NCBI RefSeq assembly: GCF_900156065.1
Contig: NZ_FTNF01000002.1
Location: forward strand, 1 to 64,000
Direction of reading: 5' to 3'
Origin: Micromonospora avicenniae
Lineage (GTDB): Bacteria; Actinomycetota; Actinomycetes; Mycobacteriales; Micromonosporaceae
DNA length: 64,000 bases
This document shows positions 51,332-60,692 of this stretch, in pieces. Numbering within the stretch: the stretch's first letter is position 1; every line of letters starts with the position of its first letter. A program made the translations under genes and the position numbers. The notes beneath the pieces are model-generated. The model was not told the origin of the DNA, did not search any database, and was given only the letters and a program-made list of their open reading frames with translations.

Positions 51332-51651
51332 GTGGCGGAAACCGGCGCGGTCGCCTCTGCCCGATTCGGGAACGACCGGCCGAAGACCGGGCAGCTTACG
51401 GGTGCCCGCGCCGGTACGCTCGGCTCGTTTCCGACCGATCCCGGGTCGGGTCGGAGGCCGCACGGCAGCGACAGCGCGTAGCCCAACCAAGCGCCGACTG
51501 AGACACCAGGGGGCGGACGACCCGTCCGGGCGGGCACGCCGGCTGTGGTCTACCGCTGCAGTCCCAGGTAGAGCGCATCGGCGGCTTCGGCGTAACCAGC
51601 GGTACTGACGAGGTCACCAAGATCAAGCACGCGCGGACACTACATCCACCG

Positions 51652-52461
51652 CTACAGCGGGTCGTCGCGGCCCAGCTCCCAGAACGCCACCGCCGCGGCG
51701 GCGGCAACGTTCAACGAGTCCACCCCACGGCGCATCGGAAGTACCACCCGTACGTCGCTGGCGTTCTGCGCCGCCGCAGTCAGGCCAGGACCTTCGGCAC
51801 CCAGGAGAAGTGCCGCCCGCTGACGCTGCGCCGGCGTCAGCCGCTGGATCGGTACGGCGTCCGATGCCGGCGTCATGGCGAGCACGCTGAAGCCCGCCTC
51901 CCGGATCTGCTCCAGGCCGGCGGGCCACTGCTCGAACTTGGCGTACGGCACCGCGAACACCTCACCCATGCTGACCCGGACGCTGCGCCGGTAGAGCGGG
52001 TCGGCGCAGGTCGGCGAGAGCAGCACCGCGTCGACACCCAGGGCGGCGGCACCCCTGAAGATCGCCCCAAGGTTGGTGTGGTTGTTCACGTCTTCGAGGA
52101 TCACCACCCGGTGGGCCTCGGCGAGGACCTCGGCCACCGTGGGCAGCGGCCGGCGTCGGAAGGACGCGAGCACGCCCCGGTGGACGTGGAAGCCGGTGGC
52201 CTTCTCCAGCACGTCCTGGCTCGCCGCGTAGACCGGCGCCTCCCCGGTGTCCAGGTCGGCGAGCTGATCGACCCGCTTCGCGTCGACCAGGTACGACCGC
52301 GCCGGATAGCCGGCCCGCAGCGCCCGGCGCAGCACCAGCTCGCCCTCGGCGATGAACAGCCCGTGCGGGGGCTCCCAGCGGGTACGCAGCTCGACGTCGG
52401 TCAGCGCACGATAGTCGGCGATCCGCTCGTCGTCCGGGTCGGTGATCTCGTGAACGGGCAC
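51652..52461 (-). CDS. SpoU/TrmH family RNA 2'-O-methyltransferase
   Basis: The 269-residue protein has the SPOUT motifs: VVILEDVNNHTNLGAIFRGAAALG (motif 1, about 120), ALLLGAEGPGL (motif 2, about 215) and MRRGVDSLNVAAAAAVAFWEL (motif 3, near the C-terminus). The N-terminal part (WEPPHGLFIAEGELVLRRAL) is the RNA substrate-binding domain seen in TrmH/RlmB-like enzymes. It methylates a ribose 2'-OH of rRNA or tRNA with S-adenosylmethionine. GTG 52461 is the start. Confidence 0.9.
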   Translation of the reverse strand: MPVHEITDPDDERIADYRALTDVELRTRWEPPHGLFIAEGELVLRRALRAGYPARSYLVDAKRVDQLADLDTGEAPVYAASQDVLEKATGFHVHRGVLASFRRRPLPTVAEVLAEAHRVVILEDVNNHTNLGAIFRGAAALGVDAVLLSPTCADPLYRRSVRVSMGEVFAVPYAKFEQWPAGLEQIREAGFSVLAMTPASDAVPIQRLTPAQRQRAALLLGAEGPGLTAAAQNASDVRVVLPMRRGVDSLNVAAAAAVAFWELGRDDPL

Positions 52462-52498
52462 CCGACGATTCTGCCGGACGGGCGACCGACGATGCTCG

Positions 52499-53410
52499 TC
52501 AGGAATGCGCGCTGAGCCCGGCCGACAGGTGGGCGCGACGTTGTGCGGTGGCGAGCAGGGCGCGGGCGGGAGCGCCGAGTTGGCGGTCGGCCGACGCCGC
52601 GAGCGAAACCTGGAAGATCGGAGCGTGCTGCCGGATCGGGATGAGCCGAACGTTCGCCCCCGGCTCCAGCACCAGCGGCGGCGTGATCGCCACGGCCAGC
52701 CGGTACCGCACGAGATCGACGAGACTGCCGACGTCGGCGACCTCGTACCGCACGACGCGCTCGAGCCCGAGCGCCGCGAACGCCCGGTCCGTCGCGATGC
52801 GGCTCCCCCAGCTCTCCGGGCCGTCGGCGAAGGTCTCGTCGGTCAACTCGCACAGCTCGACCTCGGAACGCCCGGCGAACCGGTGGTCGGGGGCGCAGCA
52901 GAGCTGCATCACCTGGGTGTCGATCGGAGTCAGGTGCAGGCCGCCGGCGTCCCGGCGGGGCAACGCGAGGTAGGCCAGGTCCAGCCGGCCGCTGCGGAGG
53001 TCGGCGGCGTGCTGCTGGCTCGGCCCGACCTGCAGTTCGACCTTGACGTCGGGGTATTCGTCCCGGAAGTCGGCGAGCAGCTGCGCCACGTTGACCGCGG
53101 GAGCGCGCTGCGCCAGCATCACGCCGAGTCGCACGGTCCCGCGCAGGCCGCCCCGGAGCTGGTCGACGACCTCGCGCAGTCCGTCCGCGGCGGCGAGCGT
53201 ACGTCGCGCCTCCGGCAGCAGCACCCGCCCGGCGCAGGTCAGCTCGACCCGGTGCGTCGTCCGCTCGAAGAGGGTGACACCGAGTTCACGTTCAAGGTTG
53301 CGGACGGTGGCCGAGACCGCGGACTGCACCACCCGCAACCGGTCGGCGGCCTTGGTGAAGCTGCCCTCCTCGGCCACGGTCGTGAAGGTGACCAGGTGCC
53401 GGAGTTCCAT
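52499..53410 (-). CDS. LysR family transcriptional regulator
   Basis: The 303-residue protein has the LysR N-terminal helix-turn-helix (LVTFTTVAEEGSFTKAADRL, then VSATVRNLERELGVTLFERT) and a substrate-binding-like domain (about 90-290; LRGTVRLGVM, PDVKVELQVG). It is divergent from an MFS transporter gene with 123 bp between starts, the classical LysR arrangement for controlling a neighbouring exporter or catabolic gene. Confidence 0.9.
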   Translation of the reverse strand: MELRHLVTFTTVAEEGSFTKAADRLRVVQSAVSATVRNLERELGVTLFERTTHRVELTCAGRVLLPEARRTLAAADGLREVVDQLRGGLRGTVRLGVMLAQRAPAVNVAQLLADFRDEYPDVKVELQVGPSQQHAADLRSGRLDLAYLALPRRDAGGLHLTPIDTQVMQLCCAPDHRFAGRSEVELCELTDETFADGPESWGSRIATDRAFAALGLERVVRYEVADVGSLVDLVRYRLAVAITPPLVLEPGANVRLIPIRQHAPIFQVSLAASADRQLGAPARALLATAQRRAHLSAGLSAHS

Positions 53411-53484
53411 GTCGCCTGTTTATCACTCGAGAAGATGATCGATAGCAGCAATCGTCGTCGCGGATGGCGACCACCACAGGACAC

Positions 53485-53518
53485 GATCGGTGGGAGACGT
53501 ACCACTGACCAACCGATC
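53485..53518. promoter_or_regulatory. Inverted repeat in the lysR-MFS intergenic region
   Basis: GATCGGT (53485-53491) and ACCGATC (53512-53518) are inverted copies 20 bp apart, just before the MFS start. They are a candidate regulator site for the divergent pair. A nearby GATGATCGAT (53432-53441) could be part of the LysR site. Confidence 0.4.
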
Positions 53519-53533
53519 AGGTGATCTACCAGA

Positions 53534-54802
53534 ATGACCTCAGCAACGTTGGATGCGCGGCCAGCAGCCTCCGCGAAGCGCCACGGCCTCGGCTTCTGGG
53601 CCATCGCGTTCGCCTACCTCGCGGTGATGGCGCTGGGCACCATACCCTCGCCGCTGTACCCGATCTACCAGCAGCGGGACGGCTTCTCGACGTTCACCAT
53701 CACCATCGTCTTCGCCGCGTACGCCGCCGGTGTGGTGGTCAGCCTCTTCCTCGCTGGGCACGTATCGGACTGGCACGGACGGCGGCGGATCCTCGTCCCC
53801 GCGCTGGTGCTCAGCCTGGCCGGCGCGGCGGTCTTCCTGCTCTGGCCGGAGCTGCCCGGCCTGCTCGTGGCCCGGGTGCTCAACGGGCTCTCCGTCGGTG
53901 TGGCGACCGCCACCGCGACCGCCTGGCTGGCCGAACTGCACGCCGCCCACCGCCCACACGCCGGGCCGCGCCGGGCCCAGGTGGTGGCCATCGCCGTGAA
54001 CCTGGGTGGACTCGGCGTCGGCACGCTGCTCGCCGGTCTGCTCGCCGAGTGGGCGCCGAACCCGCTGCGGCTGCCGTACGTGGTCATCCTGGTGGCGCTC
54101 GCGCTGGCGCTGGTCGGCGTGCTGCTCTCACCGGACGCGCGGTCGCTGCCGGACCCGAAGCCCCGGTACCGTCCGCAACGGGTGGCCGTTCCCGCCGCCG
54201 CCCGTCCGCGCTACTACGCCGCGGCGGCCGGCGCGTTCCTCGCCTTCGGCGGTCTGGGCCTGTTCACCGGCCTGACCAGCACCTTCCTGGCCGTCATCAT
54301 GCACCACCCGTCCCGCGCGCTGGCCGGGGTGAGCATCTTCCTGATCTGCGCGGCGGGTGCGGTGATGCAGATCGCCACGCCGGGCTGGTCGCTGCGCCGG
54401 TGCGTCGCGGTCGGGATGGTGCTCCTGGTGGGCGGCATGCTCCTGGCGGTCGTGGCCGCCTGGCTCGACACACCCAACCTGGCGTTGTTCGTCGTCGGTG
54501 CGGTGGTCAGCGGGGCCGGCGCTGGTTCCATCTTCAAGGGGGTGCTCGGCACCACCGCCGCCATCTCCACCCCGGAGGGGCGGGCCGAGGCGCTCGCCGG
54601 CATCTTCCTCTCCGGCTACCTGGGCTTGTCGATTCCGGTGATCGGCCTCGGGATCGCCCTGCGTCAGGTCAGCCCGCGTGCCGGTCTGCTCGGCTTCGCC
54701 GTCTTCATCACGCTCGGCATCGTCGGCGCCGCCCGCTGGCTGCTCGGGGACCCCGACCGGTCCGGCTCGGCGCGGCCGGTGGCCGCCGCGCATCGCGGAT
54801 GA
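53534..54802 (+). CDS. MFS transporter
   Basis: The 422-residue protein has 12 hydrophobic segments and the MFS loop 2-3 signature GHVSDWHGRRRILV near residue 77. Early TM1 reads FAYLAVMALGTIPSPLY. The gene is divergent from lysR, which likely regulates it. Members of this kind export drugs or small metabolites in exchange for protons; the substrate is unknown. Confidence 0.88.
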   Translation: MTSATLDARPAASAKRHGLGFWAIAFAYLAVMALGTIPSPLYPIYQQRDGFSTFTITIVFAAYAAGVVVSLFLAGHVSDWHGRRRILVPALVLSLAGAAVFLLWPELPGLLVARVLNGLSVGVATATATAWLAELHAAHRPHAGPRRAQVVAIAVNLGGLGVGTLLAGLLAEWAPNPLRLPYVVILVALALALVGVLLSPDARSLPDPKPRYRPQRVAVPAAARPRYYAAAAGAFLAFGGLGLFTGLTSTFLAVIMHHPSRALAGVSIFLICAAGAVMQIATPGWSLRRCVAVGMVLLVGGMLLAVVAAWLDTPNLALFVVGAVVSGAGAGSIFKGVLGTTAAISTPEGRAEALAGIFLSGYLGLSIPVIGLGIALRQVSPRAGLLGFAVFITLGIVGAARWLLGDPDRSGSARPVAAAHRG

Positions 54803-54845
54803 CGACGTCCCGCCACAACGGGACGGCACGATCGAGAGGATGGAC

Positions 54846-55664
54846 GTGAGCGAATCGAGCGCCGCCGAGAAGGGCTACATCCACGGCTACGCGACGACGG
54901 AGCAGCAGCGCCTGATCCGGCAGGCCGAACTCTGGAAGGACCGGCTCATCCTGGACGGCACGGTTCTGGCCGGCGGGACCCGCCTGCTCGAGGTGGGCTG
55001 CGGTGCGGGCGCGGTGCTGCGCATCCTCGGTGAGTCGTTCCCGGACGTACACCTCGGCGGCGTCGACATCTCGCCCGCCCAGATCGAGTTCGCTCGCGAC
55101 CATCTCGCGGCCCATGGTGTACGCGCGGACCTCGATGTGGCCGATGCCCGCAGCCTGCCGTACGAGACCGCCTCGTTCGACCACGTCTGGATGATGTGGG
55201 TGCTGGAACACATGAGTGAGGACGACGCGAAGGCAGCCCTCCGCGAGGCGCGAAGGGTCCTCGCGCCCGGCGGGAGGATCACCGTGATCGAGACCGACTA
55301 CGCGACCATCAAGGTGGGGCCGTCGAGCCCCGCGGTGACGTCGGTGCTCTCGGCCGTGGTGGGGGCGATGCGGGCGTTCGGGCAGAGCGACGCGGGTACG
55401 CAACTGTGGGGTTGGCTGGATGAGGTCGGTTTCTCGGACATCGATCCCGGCGAGCGCCTGCTGACGTTCCGAGGTGCCGAGATGACCGCGATGGCCCACT
55501 ATTTCGCCGATGCGGTGGAGGCCACGATCGACAATCCGGCGCTGTCCAGCGCCGAAGAAGCGATCCTTCGCCAGGGCGTGCGGGAGCTACGGGAACCCGG
55601 GCCCGGATCGTGGCTGCGTGGCGTGGTCCACAAGGCGCAGGCCTCGGCAGGTTCCCGGGACTGA
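54846..55664 (+). CDS. Class I SAM-dependent methyltransferase
   Basis: The 272-residue Rossmann methyltransferase has motif I LLEVGCGAGAVL near residue 47, the acidic GVDISPAQIEFA, then FDHVWMMWVLEHM and RVLAPGGRITVIETD. GAGAGG at 54834-54839 is placed correctly for GTG 54846; the ATG at 54840 is too close to it. The substrate could be a small molecule; nothing nearby defines it. It follows the MFS gene by 43 bp on the same strand. Confidence 0.87.
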   Translation: MSESSAAEKGYIHGYATTEQQRLIRQAELWKDRLILDGTVLAGGTRLLEVGCGAGAVLRILGESFPDVHLGGVDISPAQIEFARDHLAAHGVRADLDVADARSLPYETASFDHVWMMWVLEHMSEDDAKAALREARRVLAPGGRITVIETDYATIKVGPSSPAVTSVLSAVVGAMRAFGQSDAGTQLWGWLDEVGFSDIDPGERLLTFRGAEMTAMAHYFADAVEATIDNPALSSAEEAILRQGVRELREPGPGSWLRGVVHKAQASAGSRD

Positions 55665-55773
55665 CGCCCGTCCCGTTCCGACGGGAACAGCACGGCACGA
55701 CTTCACCGCGCGCTGGTCACGGCCGCGCCGGTGTGCGCGGTTCGCTCCGCCCGCACCGGCGGGCTCGCCGTAC

Positions 55774-56337
55774 TCACGCAGCGCGCTGGTAGCGCAGCAG
55801 CACCGAGCGGGAGTCGAAGGTACGGGTCTCCGTCAGCCGCAACCCGAGCCGCTCGGCGTCGAGGAAGACCGGCTGGCCGCCGCCCAGCACCACCGGGTGT
55901 ACGACGATCTGGTAATCGTCGATCAGGCCGAGCGCGGTCAGCGCCGACGCGAGCTTCGAGCCGCCGGTGAGCAGCAGGTCCCCACCCGGCTCCTCCTTGA
56001 GCGCCGTGATCTCGGCCGCCAGGTCACCCCGGCCGACCACGCGTGCGCCCTCGGCCGCCTCGGTGAGCGTCCGGGAGACCACGATTTTCGGCGTCTTCCG
56101 CCAGACCGGCGCGAACGCGAGGTCGTGCGGGTCCTCGGACATCGACTCGGCCCGTGGCCAGTAGAAGGACATCAGCTCCCAGACCTTGCGGCCGTAGAGG
56201 AAGGCGCCGGCAGGCGTGCAGAGCTGCATGGAGTACGCCGAGAGCTCCGGCCCCATCTCCGGCCAGTCGAACTCGCCGTTCGGGCCCTGGATGTAGCCGT
56301 CGACGGACTGGTGCACCCAGTAGACGATCTTGCGCAT
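55774..56337 (-). CDS. Dihydrofolate reductase family protein (RibD C-terminal-like)
   Basis: The 187-residue protein starts MRKIVYWVHQSVDGYI and has GPNGEFDWPEMG, AFLYGRKVWELM, IVVSRTLTEA and DLLLTGGSKLASALTALGLIDDYQIVVHPVVLGGG. These are typical of the RibD C-terminal/DHFR-like NADPH reductases, many of unknown substrate. GGAGGAG precedes the ATG at 56337. Confidence 0.88.
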   Translation of the reverse strand: MRKIVYWVHQSVDGYIQGPNGEFDWPEMGPELSAYSMQLCTPAGAFLYGRKVWELMSFYWPRAESMSEDPHDLAFAPVWRKTPKIVVSRTLTEAAEGARVVGRGDLAAEITALKEEPGGDLLLTGGSKLASALTALGLIDDYQIVVHPVVLGGGQPVFLDAERLGLRLTETRTFDSRSVLLRYQRAA

Positions 56338-56432
56338 GGCGACTGCTCCTCCGGTGCGGTACGCCCCCGCTGGGCGTCCCTCACCCGATTGTCGGAGCCA
56401 CCGATCCGGATCCGACACGACGGCCCGGACAA

Positions 56433-56451
56433 TCCCCAGGATTTTTGGGGA
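56433..56451. terminator. Small hairpin downstream of the penicillin-binding protein gene
   Basis: TCCCCA (56433-56438) pairs with TGGGGA (56446-56451) over a GGATTTT loop. On the minus strand it lies just after the pbp stop at 56476. The stem is short and the T-run is in the loop, so it is only a weak terminator candidate. Confidence 0.35.
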
Positions 56452-56475
56452 CTGTGTGAGGACACGGCGCGCCGG

Positions 56476-58680
56476 TCAGCCGCGGCGGCCGAACAGGCGA
56501 CCCAGCAACGACCGGTCGTCGGCGGGGCGACGCTGGTCGTTCGGGCGTGGCTGCACCTGCGGCCGTTCCACCGGCCGACGTGGGTCACCGACCAGGGCAC
56601 GGCTGGGAGCCGCGAAGCCCTTCTCCGGCTCTCCCTTGACGGCGGTCGCGATCACTCGGGCCACCGCGTCGATCACCCTGGTCTGCACCGCCGACCCCAC
56701 CGAGTCGGTCGGGTCGTCCGGGTTGGCGGCGATGCCCGCGACCGCGACCTGCGGGGTGAAGCCCACGAAGGTCTCGGTCGCGTTCTCCTCCGAGCTGCCC
56801 GTCTTGCCGGCGACCGGACGGCCGGCGAGGATGTCGTTCACGGCGGTGGCCGTACCGCCGTTGCACTGCCCGAACGCGGACTGCTGCCCGACCGGGCAGC
56901 GCGCGGCGTCCGTGGCGGCCCGGGCCACGTCGGCGTCCAGCACCCGCTTGCAGGACGGGTCGGCGACCGCGACCTTGGTGCCGTTCGCCGCGGTCACCGA
57001 CACCACTGGCAACGGCTTGCAGTACATGCCCTCCGACGCCACGGTGGCGTACGCGTTGGCCAGGTCGAGCGGGGTGGTGGCGGCGACCCCGAGGGTGAAC
57101 GAGCCCCAGTTGGCGGCGTTGTTCTTCGCGAAGTCGGCGTCCGCGTCGGCCCGGAAGGTGATGCCGAGCCGCTGCGCCATCTCGACCACCTTGTCCTGGC
57201 CCACCTGCTCGGCCAGCCACACGAAGTACGTGTTGACCGAGCGGCCGAAGCCGTCCCACATCATCCGGAAGCCGTCCATGAAGGCCGGGTTGGCGTTGGC
57301 CGGGCACCAGTGGCCATCACAGTTGCCCGGCCCGTTGTCCGGGTAGCGGGTGGGCAGCTTCGCGGGCGCGTCGAAGCCGGTGGAGAGCGTCTTGCCCGAC
57401 TCCAGCGCGGCGAGCATCGTGAAGAGCTTGAAGGTCGACCCGGCCTGGTAGCCGTCCACACCGCCCCCGCCGGAGATCAGCGGGTTGACGGTGTTCGGGT
57501 GGTTCTCCTGCCCCTCCGGGTTCGCGGCGAGGCTGTAGTGCCGGTTCACCGCCATCGCCAGCACCCGGCCGGTTCCCGGCTCGACCGCGGCGATCGGCAG
57601 CGCGTTCTTGTTGTCGTACCCGTACACCTCGGTGGCCTGCTTCTGGGCCGTCGCCTGGATCTTCGGGTCGAGCGAGGTCACGACCGTGTAGCCGCCCCGG
57701 CGCAGCGCCTGCTCGCGCTCCTCGGTGGTCGCGCCGAACGCCGGCTGGGTCAGCCACCAGCGGCGCAGGTAGTCACAGAAGAAGCCCCAGTCGTCGTGGC
57801 CCTGGGCGGTCGCCGTGCAACCGTTGGCCTGGGCGCTCGGGTGCAGGACGAGCTTCTCGGCCTTGGCCTGCGCCGCCTGCGCGGCCGTGATCGCCCCGGT
57901 CTGCACCATCGAGTCGAGCACGTACGACCGGCGTGCCAGCGCCTGGTCCCGGTCACCGTCGATCGGGCTGTACGCGTCCGGCGACTGCACGAGCCCGGCG
58001 AGCAGAGCCGACTCGGCGAGGGTCAGCTGCGCCGGCTCCTTGCCGAAGTACCGCTGGCTGGCGGCCGCGACGCCGTACGCCCCGGAGCCGAAGTACGCGA
58101 TGTTCAGGTACCGGTTGAGGATCTCGTCCTTACTGAGGGTCTTCTCCAACGCCGAGGCGTACCGGATTTCCTGGATCTTGCGGCCCACGGTCGGGTCGGT
58201 GGCCGCCTGCCGCTCCTCCGCCGTGCGGGTCGGGTCCGTCTTCAGCACGTTGCGGACGTACTGCATGGTGAGCGTGGAGCCGCCCTGTTCGGTGCCGCCA
58301 CCCTTCACGTTCGCCACCACGGCACGGAACAGGCCGCGCAGATCGGCGCCGCCGTGCTCGTAGAACCGCCGGTCCTCGGCCGCCACGATCGCCTGCCGCA
58401 TCACCGGCGCGATCTCCGACAGCGGGACGTCGGTGCGGTTCACGTCGTAGAACGTGGTGATCAACGTCTTGCCGTCGTTCGCGTAGATGTAGGAACGCTG
58501 CGGGGTGGCAGGCGTACGCAGGGCGTCCGGTAGCGCGGCGTACGCCCCGAGCGCCGACCGGGTGACGAGCCCGAACAGCAGGTTGCCGGGGAGTACGGCC
58601 ACCGCGAGGACGAGGCCGGCCAGTACTCCGGCGAGGAGCACGGTGAACAGCCTCGAGAGCGGTGAACGGAGAGGGGCCAT
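56476..58680 (-). CDS. Class A penicillin-binding protein (transglycosylase/transpeptidase)
   Basis: The 734-residue protein has an N-terminal membrane anchor (LFTVLLAGVLAGLVLAVAV). The GT51 glycosyltransferase domain (about 75-250) carries AAEDRRFYEHGG (Glu-102) and STLTMQYVRN. The transpeptidase domain carries STFK (Ser-415), SVN in GRSVNTYFVW, and KTGSS (Lys-626). It polymerises and cross-links peptidoglycan outside the membrane. The C-terminus is a Pro/Arg-rich tail with no PASTA domain. ATG 58680 begins after a nearby GGGGA; an upstream TTG/ATG pair near 58710 would extend the N-terminus by ten residues. Confidence 0.92.
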   Translation of the reverse strand: MAPLRSPLSRLFTVLLAGVLAGLVLAVAVLPGNLLFGLVTRSALGAYAALPDALRTPATPQRSYIYANDGKTLITTFYDVNRTDVPLSEIAPVMRQAIVAAEDRRFYEHGGADLRGLFRAVVANVKGGGTEQGGSTLTMQYVRNVLKTDPTRTAEERQAATDPTVGRKIQEIRYASALEKTLSKDEILNRYLNIAYFGSGAYGVAAASQRYFGKEPAQLTLAESALLAGLVQSPDAYSPIDGDRDQALARRSYVLDSMVQTGAITAAQAAQAKAEKLVLHPSAQANGCTATAQGHDDWGFFCDYLRRWWLTQPAFGATTEEREQALRRGGYTVVTSLDPKIQATAQKQATEVYGYDNKNALPIAAVEPGTGRVLAMAVNRHYSLAANPEGQENHPNTVNPLISGGGGVDGYQAGSTFKLFTMLAALESGKTLSTGFDAPAKLPTRYPDNGPGNCDGHWCPANANPAFMDGFRMMWDGFGRSVNTYFVWLAEQVGQDKVVEMAQRLGITFRADADADFAKNNAANWGSFTLGVAATTPLDLANAYATVASEGMYCKPLPVVSVTAANGTKVAVADPSCKRVLDADVARAATDAARCPVGQQSAFGQCNGGTATAVNDILAGRPVAGKTGSSEENATETFVGFTPQVAVAGIAANPDDPTDSVGSAVQTRVIDAVARVIATAVKGEPEKGFAAPSRALVGDPRRPVERPQVQPRPNDQRRPADDRSLLGRLFGRRG

Positions 58681-58818
58681 GGTCCCCAGGATTGCCACGA
58701 AAGCCATCAACCGACCAGCCCGCGGGCCGGTTTGTCAGGAACTTCACCGCCTCGCCCCAGCAACCTCCCACCCGCCACCCCCACGCCGACACGGGTGACA
58801 CGGCGACACGCCCCCATG

Positions 58819-58879
58819 GGTGATCATGAAGTTATTGCCCACTCACGCGGCGTGTCCCGGCAATAACCTCATGATCACC
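58819..58879. repeat. Imperfect palindromic element, second member
   Basis: A 21-bp inverted pair (58819-58839 and 58859-58879, one mismatch) flanks a 19-base loop. Each arm begins GGTGATCATGA and ends in TTATTGCC. It shares the GGTGATCA tip and general form with the element at 49322-49383. It lies downstream of the membrane-protein gene and upstream of the pbp gene, both on the minus strand. Confidence 0.7.
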
Positions 58880-58920
58880 AGTCCGGGGCCGGCCGTTGGG
58901 GGTGGGTTGGGTGGGGTGGG

Positions 58921-59724
58921 TCAGGCGGGTGAGAGGGGGCCGCCGGGGGTGGCCGGTGGCGGGGTCGCGGTGGCGACGCTCGCCGAGGCGGCGTCACGGA
59001 CGATCTCGCGCGGCACGAGCCGGCCCGAGCGGTAGCCGATGCCGATTCCGGCGATCAGCACGAAGATCGCGCCGAAGGTCTGCAGTGAGCCGACCAACGC
59101 ACCGCCGAGGCCGAGCAGCGGCGCGGCGATCATCAGCATCACCCCGTCGCCCATGCTGAACGCGCCGGAGCGGGCCACCGCCCAGCCGGTGAGGAACCAG
59201 CCGACGCTGTAGCAGGTCGCCCCGACCAGCACCAGCATCCGGGCAGTGGTACCGAAGACGGGCGTCTGCTCCTCCAGTCCGGCGAACGGGAGCATCAACA
59301 CCGTGCCGGCGATGCTCACGAGCAGTCCCGCCGCGGCGCCCTTGCGGCTGCGGGTCGCGGCGAGGAGCCCGGTGAGGGCCAGCAGGGCGAGCAGACCCAG
59401 CCAGACCGCGGCGACCCAGCCGACCAGGTAGAGCGGCCGGCCGTCGGCCGGGTACGGGTCGTTGCCCACCCCACCGTCGCTGGCCATCGCGACCACGCCG
59501 TACAAGACGGCGTACGCAGGTAGCAGCCACACCGCGGCGCGGGCGAACCGGCGTATCGACCAGGCCCAGCTCGCGTTGGTCGCCGGCCCCGCCGAGGTCG
59601 GCTCACCGACGAAGGGCAGTACCCCGAACCCACCGCCCGTACGCCGGGTGCCGAGAGGTCCGGTCGGATCGTGTGCTCCGCTCACCGGGGCCGAGGACCA
59701 TATCCGCTTCGCCGGATCCTTCAT
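58921..59724 (-). CDS. Hypothetical membrane protein
   Basis: The 267-residue product has a polar N-terminal 50 residues, then about six hydrophobic helices from residue 62 on (AVWLLPAYAVLYGVV; WLGLLALLALTGLLAA; LLVSIAGTVLMLPF; LVLVGATCYSVGWFL; GVMLMIAAPLLGLGGAL; FGAIFVLIAGIGIGY). The C-terminal tail is Ala/Pro-rich. I recognise no family. Helix periodicity and codon bias suggest a real gene, probably an inner membrane protein. Confidence 0.65.
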   Translation of the reverse strand: MKDPAKRIWSSAPVSGAHDPTGPLGTRRTGGGFGVLPFVGEPTSAGPATNASWAWSIRRFARAAVWLLPAYAVLYGVVAMASDGGVGNDPYPADGRPLYLVGWVAAVWLGLLALLALTGLLAATRSRKGAAAGLLVSIAGTVLMLPFAGLEEQTPVFGTTARMLVLVGATCYSVGWFLTGWAVARSGAFSMGDGVMLMIAAPLLGLGGALVGSLQTFGAIFVLIAGIGIGYRSGRLVPREIVRDAASASVATATPPPATPGGPLSPA

Positions 59725-59999
59725 GCGTCACCTCGCTCCTCACGAGCGGTGCGGAACGCCGGGGCGCCCCGATGCCTGGTCACCACCCGTCCTCCGACCG
59801 ATCGTGGCAGCGATCCGAGCAGGAATGAGGAGCTTTCGCGTTATTTCCAGGCCGCCGCCCCGACGTCACAACAATCGGCACACGCGCCGGCCGGGTCCAG
59901 GCGCGGGCTCGGTCTCGGAACGCGAACGCCCACGCCAGAGAAGGGCCCGCGCCAAACACAGAAGATCACGCGGAAGCAGAGACCCGCGCAGCGGCGGCC

Positions 60000-60095
60000 G
60001 ATCGCGGATCGCGGATCGCGGATCGCGGATCGCGGATCGCGGATCGCGGATCGCGGATCGCGGATCGCGGATCGCGGATCGCGGATCGCGGATCG
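60000..60095. repeat. Tandem repeat of a heptamer (GATCGCG), about 13.7 copies
   Basis: GATCGCG is repeated without interruption from 60000 to 60095. A 7-bp unit is not a multiple of three, so any frame reads a 7-residue repeat only every 21 bp. No gene spans it with support. Each unit carries one GATC, making a dense GATC cluster. Flanking sequence from 59725 to 59999 shows no gene. Confidence 0.95.
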
Positions 60096-60430
60096 AACGC
60101 CACGATCAACTCGAGGTCATTGATGTCGCGGTGTCCCAGTCCCGTTGATACCGCGACTTCAAGGAGGGCGAGTCGATCATGCGGAGGACCCGGGTCAGGC
60201 AATCCGCAGAATCCGGTTTACCCCTGTTTGCCGTCGGGTCACAGGCGGGGCAGCCGGCGATCAGTGGCCGTCGGATGTCGGTTGGCGGTCGGCCCGGCCG
60301 GCCGGCAGGTCGGCCTGTCGGTCCGCCCGGGTGGCGGGTTGGCCGGCAGGTCGGGACGGTTCGCGGGTTGGCCGGTCAGCTCGGTTGACCGAGGGCCAGC
60401 TCGCCGGTCGGCGGTTTGTCCGGTCAGCCC

Positions 60431-60643
60431 GCACGGCCGGGTCAGCCCGCACGGCCGGGTCAACCCGCACGGCCGGGTCAACCCGCACGGCCGGGTCAAC
60501 CCGCACGGCCGGGTCAGCCGCACGGCCGGGTCAGCCCGCACGGCCGGGTCAACCCGCACGGCCGGGTCAACCCGCACGGCCGGGTCAGCCGCACGGCCGG
60601 GTCAGCCCGCACGGCCGGGTCAGCCGCACGGCCGGGTCGGCCC
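60431..60643. repeat. 18/17-bp tandem repeat, 12 copies
   Basis: The core GCACGGCCGGGTCA recurs at 60431, 60449, 60467, 60485, 60503, 60520, 60538, 60556, 60574, 60591, 60609 and 60626. The period is 18 bp except three steps of 17 bp (503-520, 574-591, 609-626). Units read CAGCCC or CAACCC in the spacer. The 17-bp steps break any frame, so a repetitive protein is unlikely. Confidence 0.95.
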
Positions 60644-60651
60644 GCGTAACC

Positions 60652-60683
60652 GGGTCGGCGGGTCGGCGGGTCGGCGGGTCGGC
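60652..60683. repeat. 8-bp tandem repeat GGGTCGGC, four copies
   Basis: Four perfect copies of GGGTCGGC (60652-60683) directly follow the 18-bp repeat block. The stretch 59725-60759 as a whole holds three different tandem arrays and no supported gene. Confidence 0.9.
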
Positions 60684-60692
60684 GGGGAAGAA

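Noticed and set aside
51550..51630. A 26-codon minus-strand frame beginning VLDLGDLVSTAGYAEA
   Set aside because: The composition looks protein-like, but there is no Shine-Dalgarno or -10 box, the length is minimal, and I know no such family. Kept only as a note.
55510..58533. A 1007-codon plus-strand frame across the methyltransferase end, the DHFR-like gene and the pbp gene
   Set aside because: Antisense to two clear genes and without recognisable domains.
60431..60643. Possible CRISPR array
   Set aside because: The 17-18 bp period leaves no room for spacers, all copies are contiguous, and no cas genes are present.
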